Below, piece by piece: positions 1 through 9,741 of a stretch of DNA of 64,000 nt. Both the position numbers and the translations under genes were made by a program. Positions within the stretch are counted from its first letter, which is position 1; every line of letters starts with the position of its first letter. The notes beneath the pieces were generated by a model that worked only from the letters and a program-made list of their open reading frames with translations, had not been told where the DNA came from and did not search any database. This stretch comes from Tsukamurella sp. PLM1 (GTDB lineage Bacteria; Actinomycetota; Actinomycetes; Mycobacteriales; Mycobacteriaceae): the NCBI RefSeq assembly GCF_023168325.1, contig NZ_AP025688.1, positions 1,922,001 to 1,986,000 of the forward strand, read 5' to 3'.

Positions 1-771
1 CGGGGGATCCACGCACCGTCGATCCTGGTGCGCACCTTCGGCGGCCAGGTCGCCGGCCAGGCACTGCGCTCCGCCATCTCGACGGCGCCCGACGAGATGC
101 AGGTGCATTCCCTGCACGGCTACTTCCTGCGCCCGGGCAACCCCGACGCCGACACGGTGTTCCTGGTGGACAGGATCCGCGACGGGCGCTCCTTCTGCAC
201 GCGCCGGGTGACGGGGGTGCAGGACGGGGAGGCGATCTTCTCGATGTCGGCCTCGTTCCAGCTCCCCGGGCAGGAGGGCATCGAGCACACCGACGAGATG
301 CCGCCGACGCCGGAACCGGAGTCGGTGATGAGCCCGCGCGACGACCCGAACGCGACGCGCGAGAGCATCGGGCTGTTCGAGGAGTGGAGCGACTGGGACA
401 TCCGCATCGTCCCGCAGGAGCTCACGGAGCCGTACGCGCGCCGCGCGGTGCACCAGCAGGTGTGGTTCCGGCACATCGCTCCGCTGCCGGACGACCAGAA
501 CACCCACGTCAGCGCCCTGGCCTACATGAGCGACATGACGCTCCTCGGGTCGGCCCGTGTCGCTCACCCGGGCGTCGACACGCAGGTCGCCTCGCTCGAT
601 CACGCGATGTGGTTCCTGCGCCCCTTCCGCGCCGACGAGTGGCTGCTCTACGACCAGACGTCGCCGTCGGCGGGCGGCGGCAGGGCGCTCACCGCCGGCC
701 GGATCTTCGCGCGCGACGGCTCGCTCGTCGCGGTCGTCATCCAAGAGGGCCTGCACCGCTACCGCAAGTAG
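1..771 (+). CDS. tesB: acyl-CoA thioesterase II (5' end outside window)
   Basis: Hydrolyses acyl-CoA to free fatty acid and CoA in the cytoplasm; a double hot-dog protein. The reading frame is open from base 1, so the N-terminus lies upstream; 256 codons remain. The N-terminal hot-dog signature [10 protein letters not shown] is present. The three catalytic residues of the TesB family are visible, numbered from base 1: Asp200 in [12 protein letters not shown], Thr220 in YDQTSPSA and Gln248 in VVIQEGLHR. In M. tuberculosis the orthologue (Rv2605c) sits between pdxS and pdxT; here it also directly precedes pdxT, 22 bases away, so co-transcription is likely. Confidence 0.93.
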   Translation, partial: RGIHAPSILVRTFGGQVAGQALRSAISTAPDEMQVHSLHGYFLRPGNPDADTVFLVDRIRDGRSFCTRRVTGVQDGEAIFSMSASFQLPGQEGIEHTDEMPPTPEPESVMSPRDDPNATRESIGLFEEWSDWDIRIVPQELTEPYARRAVHQQVWFRHIAPLPDDQNTHVSALAYMSDMTLLGSARVAHPGVDTQVASLDHAMWFLRPFRADEWLLYDQTSPSAGGGRALTAGRIFARDGSLVAVVIQEGLHRYRK

Positions 772-793
772 CGCCCGCATAGGCTGGTTCCCC

Positions 794-1396
794 GTGACGA
801 CGATCGGGGTACTGGCTCTGCAGGGTGACGTGCGCGAGCATCGTCAGGCGCTCGAGGCGGTGGGCGCGCGGACGTCGGCCGTGCGTACCGCCGCCGACTT
901 GGCGGCGGTCGACGGCATGGTCATCCCGGGCGGCGAGTCGACCACCATGAGCCGCCTGCTGGGTGTCTTCGACCTCTTCGACCCCCTGCGCGAGGCCCTC
1001 GCCGCGGGTCTGCCCGCATACGGCTCGTGCGCCGGGATGATCCTGCTCGCCTCCGAGGTGCTCGACACGCGGCCCGACGCGCGCTGCCTCGGGACGATCG
1101 ACATGACGGTGCGCCGGAACGCGTTCGGCAGGCAGGTGGACTCGTTCGAGACCGACCTCGCGGTCGCCGGGCTCGACGGTGCGCCCGTTCGCGCGGTGTT
1201 CATCCGGGCCCCGTGGGTGGAGCGGGTCGGCGACGGCGTCGAGGTGCTCGCCAGGGTGCCCGCTGACGCGGGCGCGTCGGCGGGTACGGTTGTCGCAGTG
1301 CAGCAAGGTGTGACGATGGCCACATCCTTCCATCCCGAGGTCACCGGCGATCTGCGAATCCACCGGCGGTTCCTGGAGATGGTGCGGCGCGGCTGA
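794..1396 (+). CDS. pdxT: pyridoxal 5'-phosphate synthase glutaminase subunit PdxT
   Basis: Class-I glutamine amidotransferase that releases ammonia from glutamine for the PdxS synthase, making vitamin B6 (PLP) from ribose 5-phosphate and glyceraldehyde 3-phosphate. The protein is 200 residues, normal for the family. It shows the GGEST loop (about residues 46-50), nucleophile Cys79 in YGSCAGM and the His180/Glu182 pair in FHPEV, so the triad is complete. The GTG start gives the usual N-terminus [12 protein letters not shown]. The synthase partner pdxS is not in the window and probably lies upstream of tesB, as in mycobacteria. Confidence 0.95.
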   Translation: MTTIGVLALQGDVREHRQALEAVGARTSAVRTAADLAAVDGMVIPGGESTTMSRLLGVFDLFDPLREALAAGLPAYGSCAGMILLASEVLDTRPDARCLGTIDMTVRRNAFGRQVDSFETDLAVAGLDGAPVRAVFIRAPWVERVGDGVEVLARVPADAGASAGTVVAVQQGVTMATSFHPEVTGDLRIHRRFLEMVRRG

Positions 1397-1438
1397 AGAC
1401 AATGCCTCCCCATGGCGTGATGGAGTAGGAGTGGCCTC

Positions 1439-2842
1439 GTGAGCTACATGCCGGTGACCGATTCGATGTTCCTGATGGCGGAGTCCCGCGAACATCCGAT
1501 GCACGTGGGCGGCCTGCAGCTGTTCACCCCGCCCGAGGGGGCGGGCCCGGATTACGTGCGCTCCGTGGTGGAGACGATGCGGTCGCACGTGGCGGTCAGC
1601 GAGAAGTTCGGCCGACGCCCGGCCGATCCGGTCGGCATTCTCGGGAACACGTGGTGGTCGGACGTGGACGAGATCGACCTCGAGTACCACGTCCGGCACT
1701 CGGCGTTGCCGCAGCCGGGGCGCATCCGCGAGCTCTTCCAGCAGGTCTCGCTCTGGCACGAGACGCTGCTCGACCGGCACCGCCCGATGTGGGAGGTGCA
1801 CGTCGTCGAGGGGCTCGAGGACGGCCGGTTCGCGGTGTTCTCCAAGGTGCACCACTCGCTGGTCGACGGGGTGTCCGCGCTGCGGTACATGACGCTGGCG
1901 CTCTCGCCCGACCCGAACGACCGCGAGGGCAGGGTCGTCTGGCAGCCCGGCCTCGGCCGACGGAAGCGGCCGGCACCGTCGGAGTTGGAGACCAAAGGGG
2001 CCTCCAAGGGCCTGCTCCCGTTCAACCCGCTCGACACCGTCAAGCAGGTCGGCGGCCTCACCGGCGAGGTGCTGGGCATGCTGCCGGCGTCGCTCAAGGT
2101 GGTCGGCACCTCGTTCCGGGATCACGACTACATGGCCCCGTTCCAGGCGCCGAACACGATCTTCAACGTGCCGATCGGCGGGGCGCGGCGGTTCGTCGCG
2201 CAGTCCTACTCGCTGGACCGGATCGATGAGGTGCGGCGCAAGGCGGGCGCCACGGTGAACGACATCGTGCTTGCGATGTGCGGCGGCGCGCTGCGCGCGT
2301 ATCTGGAGGAGCTGGAAGTGCTGCCCGATCGGTCGCTGACGGCGATGGTCCCGGTCTCCCTCCGGAAGGAGGGGGAGGAGGATTCGTCCAACGCGGTGGG
2401 CGCAGTGATCGCCACGCTGGGAACCGATCTCACCGATCCGGCGCAGCGGGTGACGGTGATCCAGGACTCGGTCAAGGCGGCGCGCAAGGTGATGGGCGAG
2501 CTCTCGCCGCTGCAGATCCTCGCGCTGAGCGCGGCGAACATCGCCGGGTTGGCGCCGGGCATGCTGCCCGGGTACCGGGGTCTGACCAGGCCGCCGTTCA
2601 ACCTCGTCATCTCGAACGTTCCGGGGCCGCGCGAGGCCATGTACTGGAACGGTGCCCACCTCGACGGCGTGTACCCGGCGTCGATCGCATGGGAGGGTCA
2701 GGCGGCCAACATCACCATCTGCACGAACAACCGGAACCTCGAGTTCGGCATCGTCGCGTGCCGGACGGCGGTGCCCAAGGTGCAGCGGCTGATCCATCAT
2801 CTGGAAGACGCGCTCTCGGAACTGGAGAAGGCCTACGCGTAA
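1439..2842 (+). CDS. wax ester synthase / diacylglycerol acyltransferase (WS/DGAT)
   Basis: Transfers an acyl group from acyl-CoA to a long-chain alcohol or diacylglycerol, making wax ester or triacylglycerol storage lipid. The 467-residue length matches the actinobacterial Tgs family. The catalytic HHxxxDG motif is at residues 138-144 (HHSLVDG), and the C-terminal region with NVPGPREAMYWNG is typical. A purine-rich ribosome site lies at about 1422-1430 before the GTG start. In M. tuberculosis pdxT and the yebC homologue are adjacent, so this gene is an insertion in that pair. Substrate preference cannot be read from sequence. Confidence 0.92.
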   Translation: MSYMPVTDSMFLMAESREHPMHVGGLQLFTPPEGAGPDYVRSVVETMRSHVAVSEKFGRRPADPVGILGNTWWSDVDEIDLEYHVRHSALPQPGRIRELFQQVSLWHETLLDRHRPMWEVHVVEGLEDGRFAVFSKVHHSLVDGVSALRYMTLALSPDPNDREGRVVWQPGLGRRKRPAPSELETKGASKGLLPFNPLDTVKQVGGLTGEVLGMLPASLKVVGTSFRDHDYMAPFQAPNTIFNVPIGGARRFVAQSYSLDRIDEVRRKAGATVNDIVLAMCGGALRAYLEELEVLPDRSLTAMVPVSLRKEGEEDSSNAVGAVIATLGTDLTDPAQRVTVIQDSVKAARKVMGELSPLQILALSAANIAGLAPGMLPGYRGLTRPPFNLVISNVPGPREAMYWNGAHLDGVYPASIAWEGQAANITICTNNRNLEFGIVACRTAVPKVQRLIHHLEDALSELEKAYA

Positions 2843-2892
2843 AATCGTGGGGTTGACGTTGTGACCCACACCGACGAGACCCGGAGGTTCCT

Positions 2893-3648
2893 TTGAGCGG
2901 CCATTCCAAATGGGCTACCACCAAGCACAAGAAGGCGGCCATCGACGCCAAGCGCGGCAAGCTGTTCGCCAAGCTGATCAAGAACATCGAGGCGGCTGCG
3001 CGCACCGGCGGAGGCGATCCCGACGGCAACCCCACGCTGTACGACGCGATCCAGAAGGCGAAGAAGAACTCCGTTCCCAACGACAACATCGAGCGCGCCC
3101 GCAAGCGCGGCGGCGGCGAGGAGGGCGGCGGCGCCGACTGGCAGACGATCATGTACGAGGGCTACGGCCCGAACGGCGTGGCCGTGCTCATCGAGTGCCT
3201 CACCGACAACCGCAACCGCGCCGCCGGCGAGGTCCGTGTCGCGATGACCCGCAACGGCGGCAACATGGCGGATCCGGGCTCGGTGTCGTACCTGTTCGCC
3301 CGCAAGGGCATCGTCACGCTCGATAAGAACGATCAGGCCGAGGACGACGTCCTGATGGCCGTGCTGGATGCGGGCGCGGAGGAGATCAGTGACCTCGGCG
3401 AGCAGTTCGAGATCGTCTCGGAGCCGACGGACCTGATCGCGGTGCGCACGGCGCTGCAGGAGGCCGGCATCGACTACGAGTCGGCGGAGTCGGGCTTCCG
3501 CGCCTCGGTCGAGGTGCCGGTCGACGCGGACGGCGCGCGCAAGGTGTTCAAGCTGGTCGACGCACTCGAGGACAGCGACGACGTGCAGAACGTCTACACC
3601 AACGTCGATATCTCCGACGAGGTCCTGGCGCAGCTCGAAGACGACTGA
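2893..3648 (+). CDS. yebC: YebC/PmpR family DNA-binding / translation-associated protein
   Basis: 251 residues with the diagnostic N-terminus [20 protein letters not shown] and the acidic C-terminal domain ending in YTNVDIS. YebC/TACO1 proteins have been described as transcription regulators and, more recently, as factors helping ribosomes through difficult peptides. Translation probably starts at TTG, with GGAGG about six bases upstream. The homologue lies just upstream of the ruv region in many actinobacteria, as here. No frameshift. Confidence 0.94.
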   Translation: MSGHSKWATTKHKKAAIDAKRGKLFAKLIKNIEAAARTGGGDPDGNPTLYDAIQKAKKNSVPNDNIERARKRGGGEEGGGADWQTIMYEGYGPNGVAVLIECLTDNRNRAAGEVRVAMTRNGGNMADPGSVSYLFARKGIVTLDKNDQAEDDVLMAVLDAGAEEISDLGEQFEIVSEPTDLIAVRTALQEAGIDYESAESGFRASVEVPVDADGARKVFKLVDALEDSDDVQNVYTNVDISDEVLAQLEDD

Positions 3649-3721
3649 ACCCTGTTCAGAATTAGCGCCTCGAATCGGGTCTACTGTTCGGTAACCGAAG
3701 GCGTCAGGATATTCTCAGGAT

Positions 3722-5421
3722 GTGACTCGTACTCGAACGGCTCTGCGCCGGGTTCCGGCCCTCGCTCTGGTGGCGGCGTTGCTGCTCGGAGCGGGTGGGG
3801 CGGCGGTCTGGGAGACCGGGCGCGCCGAGACGGTGCACGGCGCCACCGCGCTCGGCGTCCCGTTCGGCGCGCTGGAGCGCGACGAGGCGGCCGAGCGCCG
3901 GCGCCGGCGGCCGAGCGGGCCGACGCGGCGCGCGTCACCCTGCGGACCGGTAAGGGCGCCGTCGAGCTGACGCCGCAGCAGTTGGGGCTGCGGATGGACG
4001 TGCGCGGCACCGTCGAGCGCGCGATCGCGCAGCGGTCGCCGTGGCGCGACGTCGTGGGACTGGTCAGCGACCGGCATGTCCACGCCGCCTCCACCGTGGA
4101 CCGAGCGGTGTTCGACGCCGCGGTCGCGAAGGCCGCCACGACCCTGACGTCGGCGGCGGGCGACGGGGCCGTCGTGTACCGCGACGGCCGGCCCGTGGTC
4201 GTCGAGCCGAAGGTGGGCGACCGGATCGATCCCGCGAAGGCCGCCGCCGCGGTCGCCGAGGCGTGGCCCGATTCCACGGACATCACGGTGCCCACCGAGC
4301 ACGTCACGCCGACGGTCAGCGTGGACACCGCCCGCGCGGTCGCCGCCGGCGCCGCCGCGCAGGCGGTCGCGTCCGACGTGGTCCTCCGCGGCGAGGGCGC
4401 CGGCGTGCCGGCGGGCACGGTCGCGCGGGTGACGGCGGGGGACATCGGGAAGTTCCTGTCGTTCCGGCCCGACGGTGCCGGCGGGCTCGCCCCGCAGGTG
4501 GACCGCGCGGCCGCGCGCAAGGTGCTGGACGTGCGCCTGGATTCGGCGGTGAGTGAGCCCGAGGACGCCTCGTTCAGCCTGTCGGGCGGCACACCGTCGG
4601 TGACCGAGTCCGTCCCCGGTCGCGAGGTGGTGTGGGACCCGACGCTCGACGCGCTCGCGAAGGCCGTCGTGGAGGGGCCGGGCCGCGGCCGCACGGCGAC
4701 GGCGCAGTTCAAGGCCGTCGAGCCGAAGCTCACGACCGCGCGGGCCAAGGAACTGGGCGTGCGCGAGGTGGTGAGTGAGTTCTCCACCGGCGGGTTCAGC
4801 GACGCCTCGGGCGTGAACATCCGGCGCGTGGCGCAGGAGGTGAACGGCGCCGTCGTGCTGCCGGGGGAGACCTTCTCGCTCAACGGCTTCACCGGCCCGC
4901 GCGGCACCGCGCAGGGCTACGTCGAGTCGGGGATCATCAACAACGGCCGCCCGGACAAGGCCGTGGGCGGAGGCATCTCGCAGTTCGCGACCACTCTCTA
5001 CAACGCCGCCTACTTCGCCGGGCTCGAGGACGCCGGTCACACGGAGCACAGCTACTACATCTCCCGCTACCCCGAGGCCCGTGAGGCCACGGTGTTCGAG
5101 GGCGCGATCGACCTGCGGTTCACCAACAACACCCCGCACGGCATCGTCATCGAGTCCAGCGCGGGCGCGTCGTCGGTGACGGTCCGGATGTGGAGCACCA
5201 AGACCCGTGAAGTGCAGTCGAGCACCGGTTCGCGTTCGCTGCCCACGCAGCCGAGCACGATCCGGCTTCCGAAGGGGCCGCACTGCGTCGCGAGCACCGG
5301 CCAGCCCGGATTCACCACCAGCAACACCCGGACGATCACGGACGCCAAGACCGGCGGCGTGATCTCGCGCCACACGCGTACCGTGAAGTACGACCCCGTC
5401 CCCACTGTCATCTGCGAGTAG
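3722..5421 (+). CDS. VanW-family membrane-anchored envelope protein (one apparent frameshift)
   Basis: Single-pass envelope protein of about 567 residues. A short basic N-terminus is followed by a hydrophobic segment (about residues 10-28), then a region resembling the peptidoglycan-binding-like domain often found with VanW. The C-terminal VanW domain holds FSTGGFSDASGVNIRR, LPGETFSLN and GGGISQFATTLYNAA. The frame shifts once near 3898: CGCCGGCGCC should probably read CGCCGGGCGCC, joining ALERDEAAER to APAAERADAARVTL. The function of VanW is unknown; the domain mix suggests a cell-wall role. It lies between yebC and ruvC, where M. tuberculosis has other genes. Confidence 0.8.
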
Positions 5422-5470
5422 CGCCGACGTGTGTTGCTGACGCTCGCGGTGCAGCATGCAAGGTATGCTC

Positions 5471-5486
5471 TCGAACAAAGGTTTGA
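5471..5486 (+). promoter_or_regulatory. LexA/SOS box upstream of ruvC
   Basis: TCGAACAAAGGTTTGA matches the mycobacterial SOS consensus TCGAAC-N4-GTTCGA with one mismatch in the right half-site. It lies 40 bases before the ruvC GTG start. M. tuberculosis ruvC is a known LexA target, so LexA repression and damage induction of ruvCAB is the expected arrangement. Confidence 0.8.
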
Positions 5487-5526
5487 CTGTTCGGTGCTGC
5501 CGGACCGGTGCGCGGGAGGTGCGGGT

Positions 5527-6111
5527 GTGCGAGTGATGGGCGTGGACCCGGGGCTCACGCGCTGCGGCCTGTCGGTGGTCGAGACCGGAGTGGGGCGCAG
5601 GGTCACGGCGCTCGATGTGGATGTGGTCCGCACGCCGTCCACCATGCCGCTCCCGGAGCGGCTGCTGGCGGTGTGGACGGCCGCCGAGTTCTGGATGGAC
5701 ACCCACGAGCCCGACGTCATCGCGATCGAGCGGGTCTTCGCGCAGCACAACGTGTCCACCGCGATGGGCACCGCGCAGGCGGGCGGCGTCGTGGCGCTGG
5801 CCGCGGCCCGCCGCGGTATCGACGTGCACTTCCACACCCCGTCCGAGGTGAAGGCCGCGGTCACCGGAAACGGCAACGCCGGCAAGGCTCAGGTCACCGC
5901 CATGATCACCCGGATCCTGGGCCTGCAGAAGGCCCCGGAGCCGGCCGACGCGGCGGACGCGCTCGCGCTCGCCGTGTGCCACAGCTGGCGCGCGCCGATG
6001 ATCGCCCGCATGGCCGAGGCCGAACGCAAGGCGGCGGAACAGAAGAAGATGTTCGAGCAGCGGCTCGCGGCGCAGCGCAGCGCCGGCCGCGTATCAGGAG
6101 GAGTGCGATGA
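5527..6111 (+). CDS. ruvC: Holliday junction resolvase RuvC
   Basis: Endonuclease that resolves Holliday junctions with RuvAB during recombination repair. 194 residues. All four acidic catalytic residues are present: Asp7 (GVDPG), Glu68 (AIERVF), Asp141 and Asp144 (PADAADAL). The GTG at 5527 was chosen because GGGAGG lies about eight bases upstream and Asp7 falls at the canonical place. The stop overlaps the ruvA start (ATGA), so the two are translationally coupled. An SOS box precedes the gene. Confidence 0.96.
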   Translation: MRVMGVDPGLTRCGLSVVETGVGRRVTALDVDVVRTPSTMPLPERLLAVWTAAEFWMDTHEPDVIAIERVFAQHNVSTAMGTAQAGGVVALAAARRGIDVHFHTPSEVKAAVTGNGNAGKAQVTAMITRILGLQKAPEPADAADALALAVCHSWRAPMIARMAEAERKAAEQKKMFEQRLAAQRSAGRVSGGVR

Positions 6112-6705
6112 TCGCGTCGCTGCGCGGCGAGGTACGGCACATCGGGCTCGACCACGTGGTGGTCGAGTGCGCGGGTGTGGGCTACAAGGTGCTGGTCGCC
6201 CCGGCCACGGCGGGGCGCTCACGCGCGGCGCGGAGGGCTTCCTGCTCACCTCCATGGTGGTGCGCGAGGATTCGCAGACCCTGTACGGCTTCACCGACGC
6301 GCCGCAGCAGGAGCTGTTCCACCTGCTGCAGACGGTGCAGGGCGTGGCCCGCGGCTCGCGATGGCGGCGATCGCGGTGCTCGATCCGGCGCAGATGCAGA
6401 CGGCGATCGCGTCGGGCGATCTCAAGACCCTGTGCCTGATCCCCGGCATCGGCAAGCGCGTCGCCGAGCGGATCCACATCGAGCTCAAGGACAAGGTGTC
6501 GGCGTCGCCCACCGACGGCGGTGCCGTCGCCGGGTCGACGGTGCCCGCGGGCGGTGTCGCACAACAGCTGCTGGACGCGCTCGAGGGCCTCGGCTTCACC
6601 CCGAAACAGGCGGAGCCGGCCGTCGCCGCCGCGGTCGAGGCCGGGTCCGGCAAGCCGGTGTCCGAGTTGCTGCGCGACGCGCTGAAGTCGCTGGGGCGCG
6701 GCTAG
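6108..6705 (+). CDS. ruvA: Holliday junction branch migration protein RuvA (two apparent frameshifts)
   Basis: RuvA binds four-way junctions and recruits the RuvB motor. The OB domain ([20 protein letters not shown]), helix-hairpin-helix motifs ([12 protein letters not shown]) and C-terminal RuvB-binding domain ([19 protein letters not shown]) are all recognisable, but in three frames. One base is missing near 6213 (GGCGGGGCG for GGCGGGGGCG) and one near 6346 (GTGGCCCG for GTGGGCCCG); restoring both gives about 200 residues including [14 protein letters not shown]. The gene abuts ruvB. A real loss of ruvA within an intact ruvCAB operon is unlikely. Confidence 0.9.
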
Positions 6706-7794
6706 ATGCACGACGACGAGGTCGGCAGCGAGTTCGAGGAGGCCGAGGGCATCATGGGCCCGGCGGCCCTCGTCGGCGACGATTCGGAGTCGTTGCGCCC
6801 CAAATCGCTCGATGAGTTCATCGGCCAGCCCAAGGTCCGCGAACAACTGCAGCTGGTGCTGCACGGCGCGAAGCTGCGCGGCGGCACCCCCGACCACATC
6901 CTGCTGTCCGGGCCGCCCGGCCTCGGCAAGACCAGCCTCGCGATGATCATCGCCGGCGAGCTCGGCACCGCCCTGCGGGTCACCTCGGGTCCCGCGCTGG
7001 AGCGCGCGGGAGACCTCGCCGCGATGCTGTCGAACCTCGTCGAGGGCGACGTTCTGTTCATCGACGAGATCCACCGCATGGCCCGGCCCGCCGAGGAGAT
7101 GCTCTACCTCGCGATGGAGGACTTCCGCGTCGACGTGGTGGTGGGCAAGGGCCCCGGTGCCACGTCCATCCCGCTCGATGTGGCGCCGTTCACCCTGGTC
7201 GGGGCCACCACCCGGTCCGGCGCGCTCACCGGCCCGCTGCGCGACCGCTTCGGCTTCACCGCGCACATGGACTTCTACGAGACGGCCGACCTGGTGCAGG
7301 TCATCGAGCGCAGCGCGAAGATCCTCGGCATCACGATCGAGCGGGAGGCGGCCGCGGAGATCGGTAGCCGCAGCCGCGGCACGCCCCGTATCGCCAACCG
7401 GCTGCTGCGCCGCGTCCGCGACTTCGCCGACGTCCGGGCGGACGGCAGCGTCACCGTCGACGTGGCGCGCGGCGCGCTCAAGGTGTACGACGTGGACGAG
7501 CTGGGCCTCGACCGGCTCGACCGCGCCGTGCTCGGAGCCCTGATCCGCAGCTTCGGCGGTGGGCCCGTGGGCGTTTCGACCCTCGCGGTCGCCGTCGGCG
7601 AGGAGCCGGGCACCGTCGAGGAGGTGTGCGAGCCGTTCCTCGTGCGCGCGGGCATGCTCGCCCGCACGCCGCGCGGCCGCGTCGCCACCATGGCGGCCTG
7701 GCACCACCTCGGGCTCGAGCCGCCCGCGGGAGCGCTCGCCTCCGGCATCGAGGTCCGCGGCGACTTCGACGCCGGCGACGAGCGCCTCTTCTGA
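6706..7794 (+). CDS. ruvB: Holliday junction branch migration helicase RuvB
   Basis: Hexameric AAA+ motor that drives branch migration. 362 residues. Walker A is GPPGLGKTS (Lys75), Walker B is LFIDEIHRM (Asp120, Glu121), and sensor 1 and the arginine-finger region are in [18 protein letters not shown]; the C-terminal winged helix contains [16 protein letters not shown]. It starts immediately after the ruvA stop. No frameshift. It ends one base from the convergent glycosyltransferase gene. Confidence 0.97.
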   Translation: MHDDEVGSEFEEAEGIMGPAALVGDDSESLRPKSLDEFIGQPKVREQLQLVLHGAKLRGGTPDHILLSGPPGLGKTSLAMIIAGELGTALRVTSGPALERAGDLAAMLSNLVEGDVLFIDEIHRMARPAEEMLYLAMEDFRVDVVVGKGPGATSIPLDVAPFTLVGATTRSGALTGPLRDRFGFTAHMDFYETADLVQVIERSAKILGITIEREAAAEIGSRSRGTPRIANRLLRRVRDFADVRADGSVTVDVARGALKVYDVDELGLDRLDRAVLGALIRSFGGGPVGVSTLAVAVGEEPGTVEEVCEPFLVRAGMLARTPRGRVATMAAWHHLGLEPPAGALASGIEVRGDFDAGDERLF

Positions 7795-7795
7795 C

Positions 7796-9741
7796 CTACT
7801 TCGGGGCGGTCAGGTCGTACACCGTCACCCCGTCGACGGTGCGCGGCGCGAAGGTCTTCTCCACCCACGTGCGGATCTCGGATGCGGTACCCGACCCGAA
7901 TCCACCGAATCCGCCACCGGATTCGGCGAGGAAGTAGTGGATCCGCCCGTCCGCCACGTACTGCTGGAACTGCACCAGAGTAGGGGCGCGATCGGTGCCG
8001 TTGAACCCGCCGATCGGCATCACGGGCTTCTCCGTCGCCAGTTGGTAGCCGGCCGCAGCGTTCGCGCCGACCGTCGCCGCGACCCAGGTGTACCGGTCCG
8101 CGTCCCGAAGGAGGAGGGCCGTTACCTCGGGCCCGGCCGTGCTGCCCGTCAGGAACGACGGTCCGCCGCCCCGACGTTCGGTGTCGCGCCCTCGCACCGC
8201 GCCGTCCGCGGGGCCGAGACGGTCCATCCGCTTCCCGCCGCCCGGGCCACCGCCGAAGCCGTGGCCGCTCGACGGGCCGGCTGAGACGATCGCGCCCTGC
8301 CTGGGTGAGGCGATGGTCTCCGCTGTGAAGGCCACCTGCCCGGCGACCGCGGAGAACAACGCGGCGACGGTGATGAGGCCGGTGAGGTGCCCCGTGCGGC
8401 GCCGTGCGGGGAGCAGAGTCGTGAGCAGCGCGAGGGCGGCCACGGCTGCGGCGGCCGTGATGGTCCAGCGCAGCCACGGGTTCCACGCGGGCGTCTGATC
8501 CAGGATGTACCAGGCAGTTCCGCCCGTGGCGGCGACGGCGAGGGCGCCGACCGCTCGGACCCACGTCCGCGCGCGCTCGCGCCAGCCGACGGCGACGCCG
8601 ATCGCCACCAGTGCCGCGATCGGCGGGGCCAGCGCCACGGTGTAGTAGGCGTGGAAGATCCCGGCCATGAGACTGAAGGTGATCCCCGTGACCAGAAGCC
8701 AGCCGCCCCAGGCGATCACGGCGGCGCGATCGCCATCGGTGCGTTCGGTCCGTCGGCGCAGGATCAGCACGAGGGCGATCGCGATCAATGCCGCGGGGAG
8801 CAGCCAGGCGATCTGGCCGGCCTGCTCAGGTTGGAACATCCGGAGGATCCCGGAGTCGCCGAACATCCCGCCGCCGCGCCCAGGCGTCTCCATCCCCGCG
8901 GGGAGCTCGAAGCCCGGCGGCATCTCCATGCCGCCGCGGCCGGGGCCGACGCTTCCCGTCTCATCGCCGTTGAGGCGGCCGAGGCCGTTGTAGCCGAGGG
9001 TGAGCTCGAGGATCGAATTGTTCTGCGAGCCACCGATCCACGGCCGCGACGAGGCGGGCCACAGCTCGACCGTCAGCAGCCACCATCCGGCCGCGACGAC
9101 CATCGAGGCTCCCGCGGCGAACAACTGCGCGACGCGCGTGCCGAGCTTCGGCGGCCCGGCGACCAAGTACGTCAGCGCCAGACCGGGGACGATGAGCATC
9201 ACGGCGAGTTGCTTGGTGAGGAAGCCCAGGCCGACGAAGGCGCCGCACGCGATCAGCCACCGCCACCGGCCGTCCTCGACGGCGCGCAGCATCGCCCACG
9301 TCGCCGCGATCATCAGCAGCACCAGCAGCGCGTCCGGATTGTTGAACCGGAACATCATGGCCGCCACCGGTGTCACTGCGAGGAGCAGCCCGGCGAGCAG
9401 GCCGGCTACCGGGCCGAAACGGCGGCGCACCGTCGCATACAGCAGTCCGACGGAGGCCACCCCGAGGAGGGCTCGGGCACCAGCATCGCCCAGGTGTTCA
9501 CGCCGAAGATGCGGGTCGAGACCTCCATCACCCACAGCGAGGCGGGAGGCTTGTCGACGGTGATCGAGTTCGCGGCGTCGGAGCTGCCGAAGAACATGGC
9601 CTTCCAGCTGACGGTGCCGGCCTGCACGGCGGCGGAGTAGAAGGCGTTGGCCCACCCCGACTTTCCGAGCCCCCAGAGGTAGGCGACGGCCGTGCCGAGC
9701 AGGAGCGCGGAGAGCGCGATGCGTTCGCGCGTCCTGGTCAT
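7796..9741 (-). CDS. GT39-like polyprenyl-phosphate-sugar glycosyltransferase, membrane (one apparent frameshift)
   Basis: About 650-residue polytopic protein of the ArnT/PMT superfamily (YkcB-like), predicted to transfer a sugar from a polyprenyl-phosphate carrier outside the membrane. The first extracytoplasmic loop carries VDKPPASLWV; at least eight hydrophobic segments follow. Two glycine/proline/methionine-rich stretches (near GMEMPPGFELPAGMETPG and SGHGFGGGPGGGKRM) lie in predicted external loops. The frame shifts near 9475: one base lost in GAGGCCCTC joins NTWAMLVP to ALLGVASVGLLYATVRR. The start overlaps the stop of the upstream GT2-GtrA gene by a few bases, suggesting that gene supplies the lipid-linked sugar. 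Confidence 0.85.
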
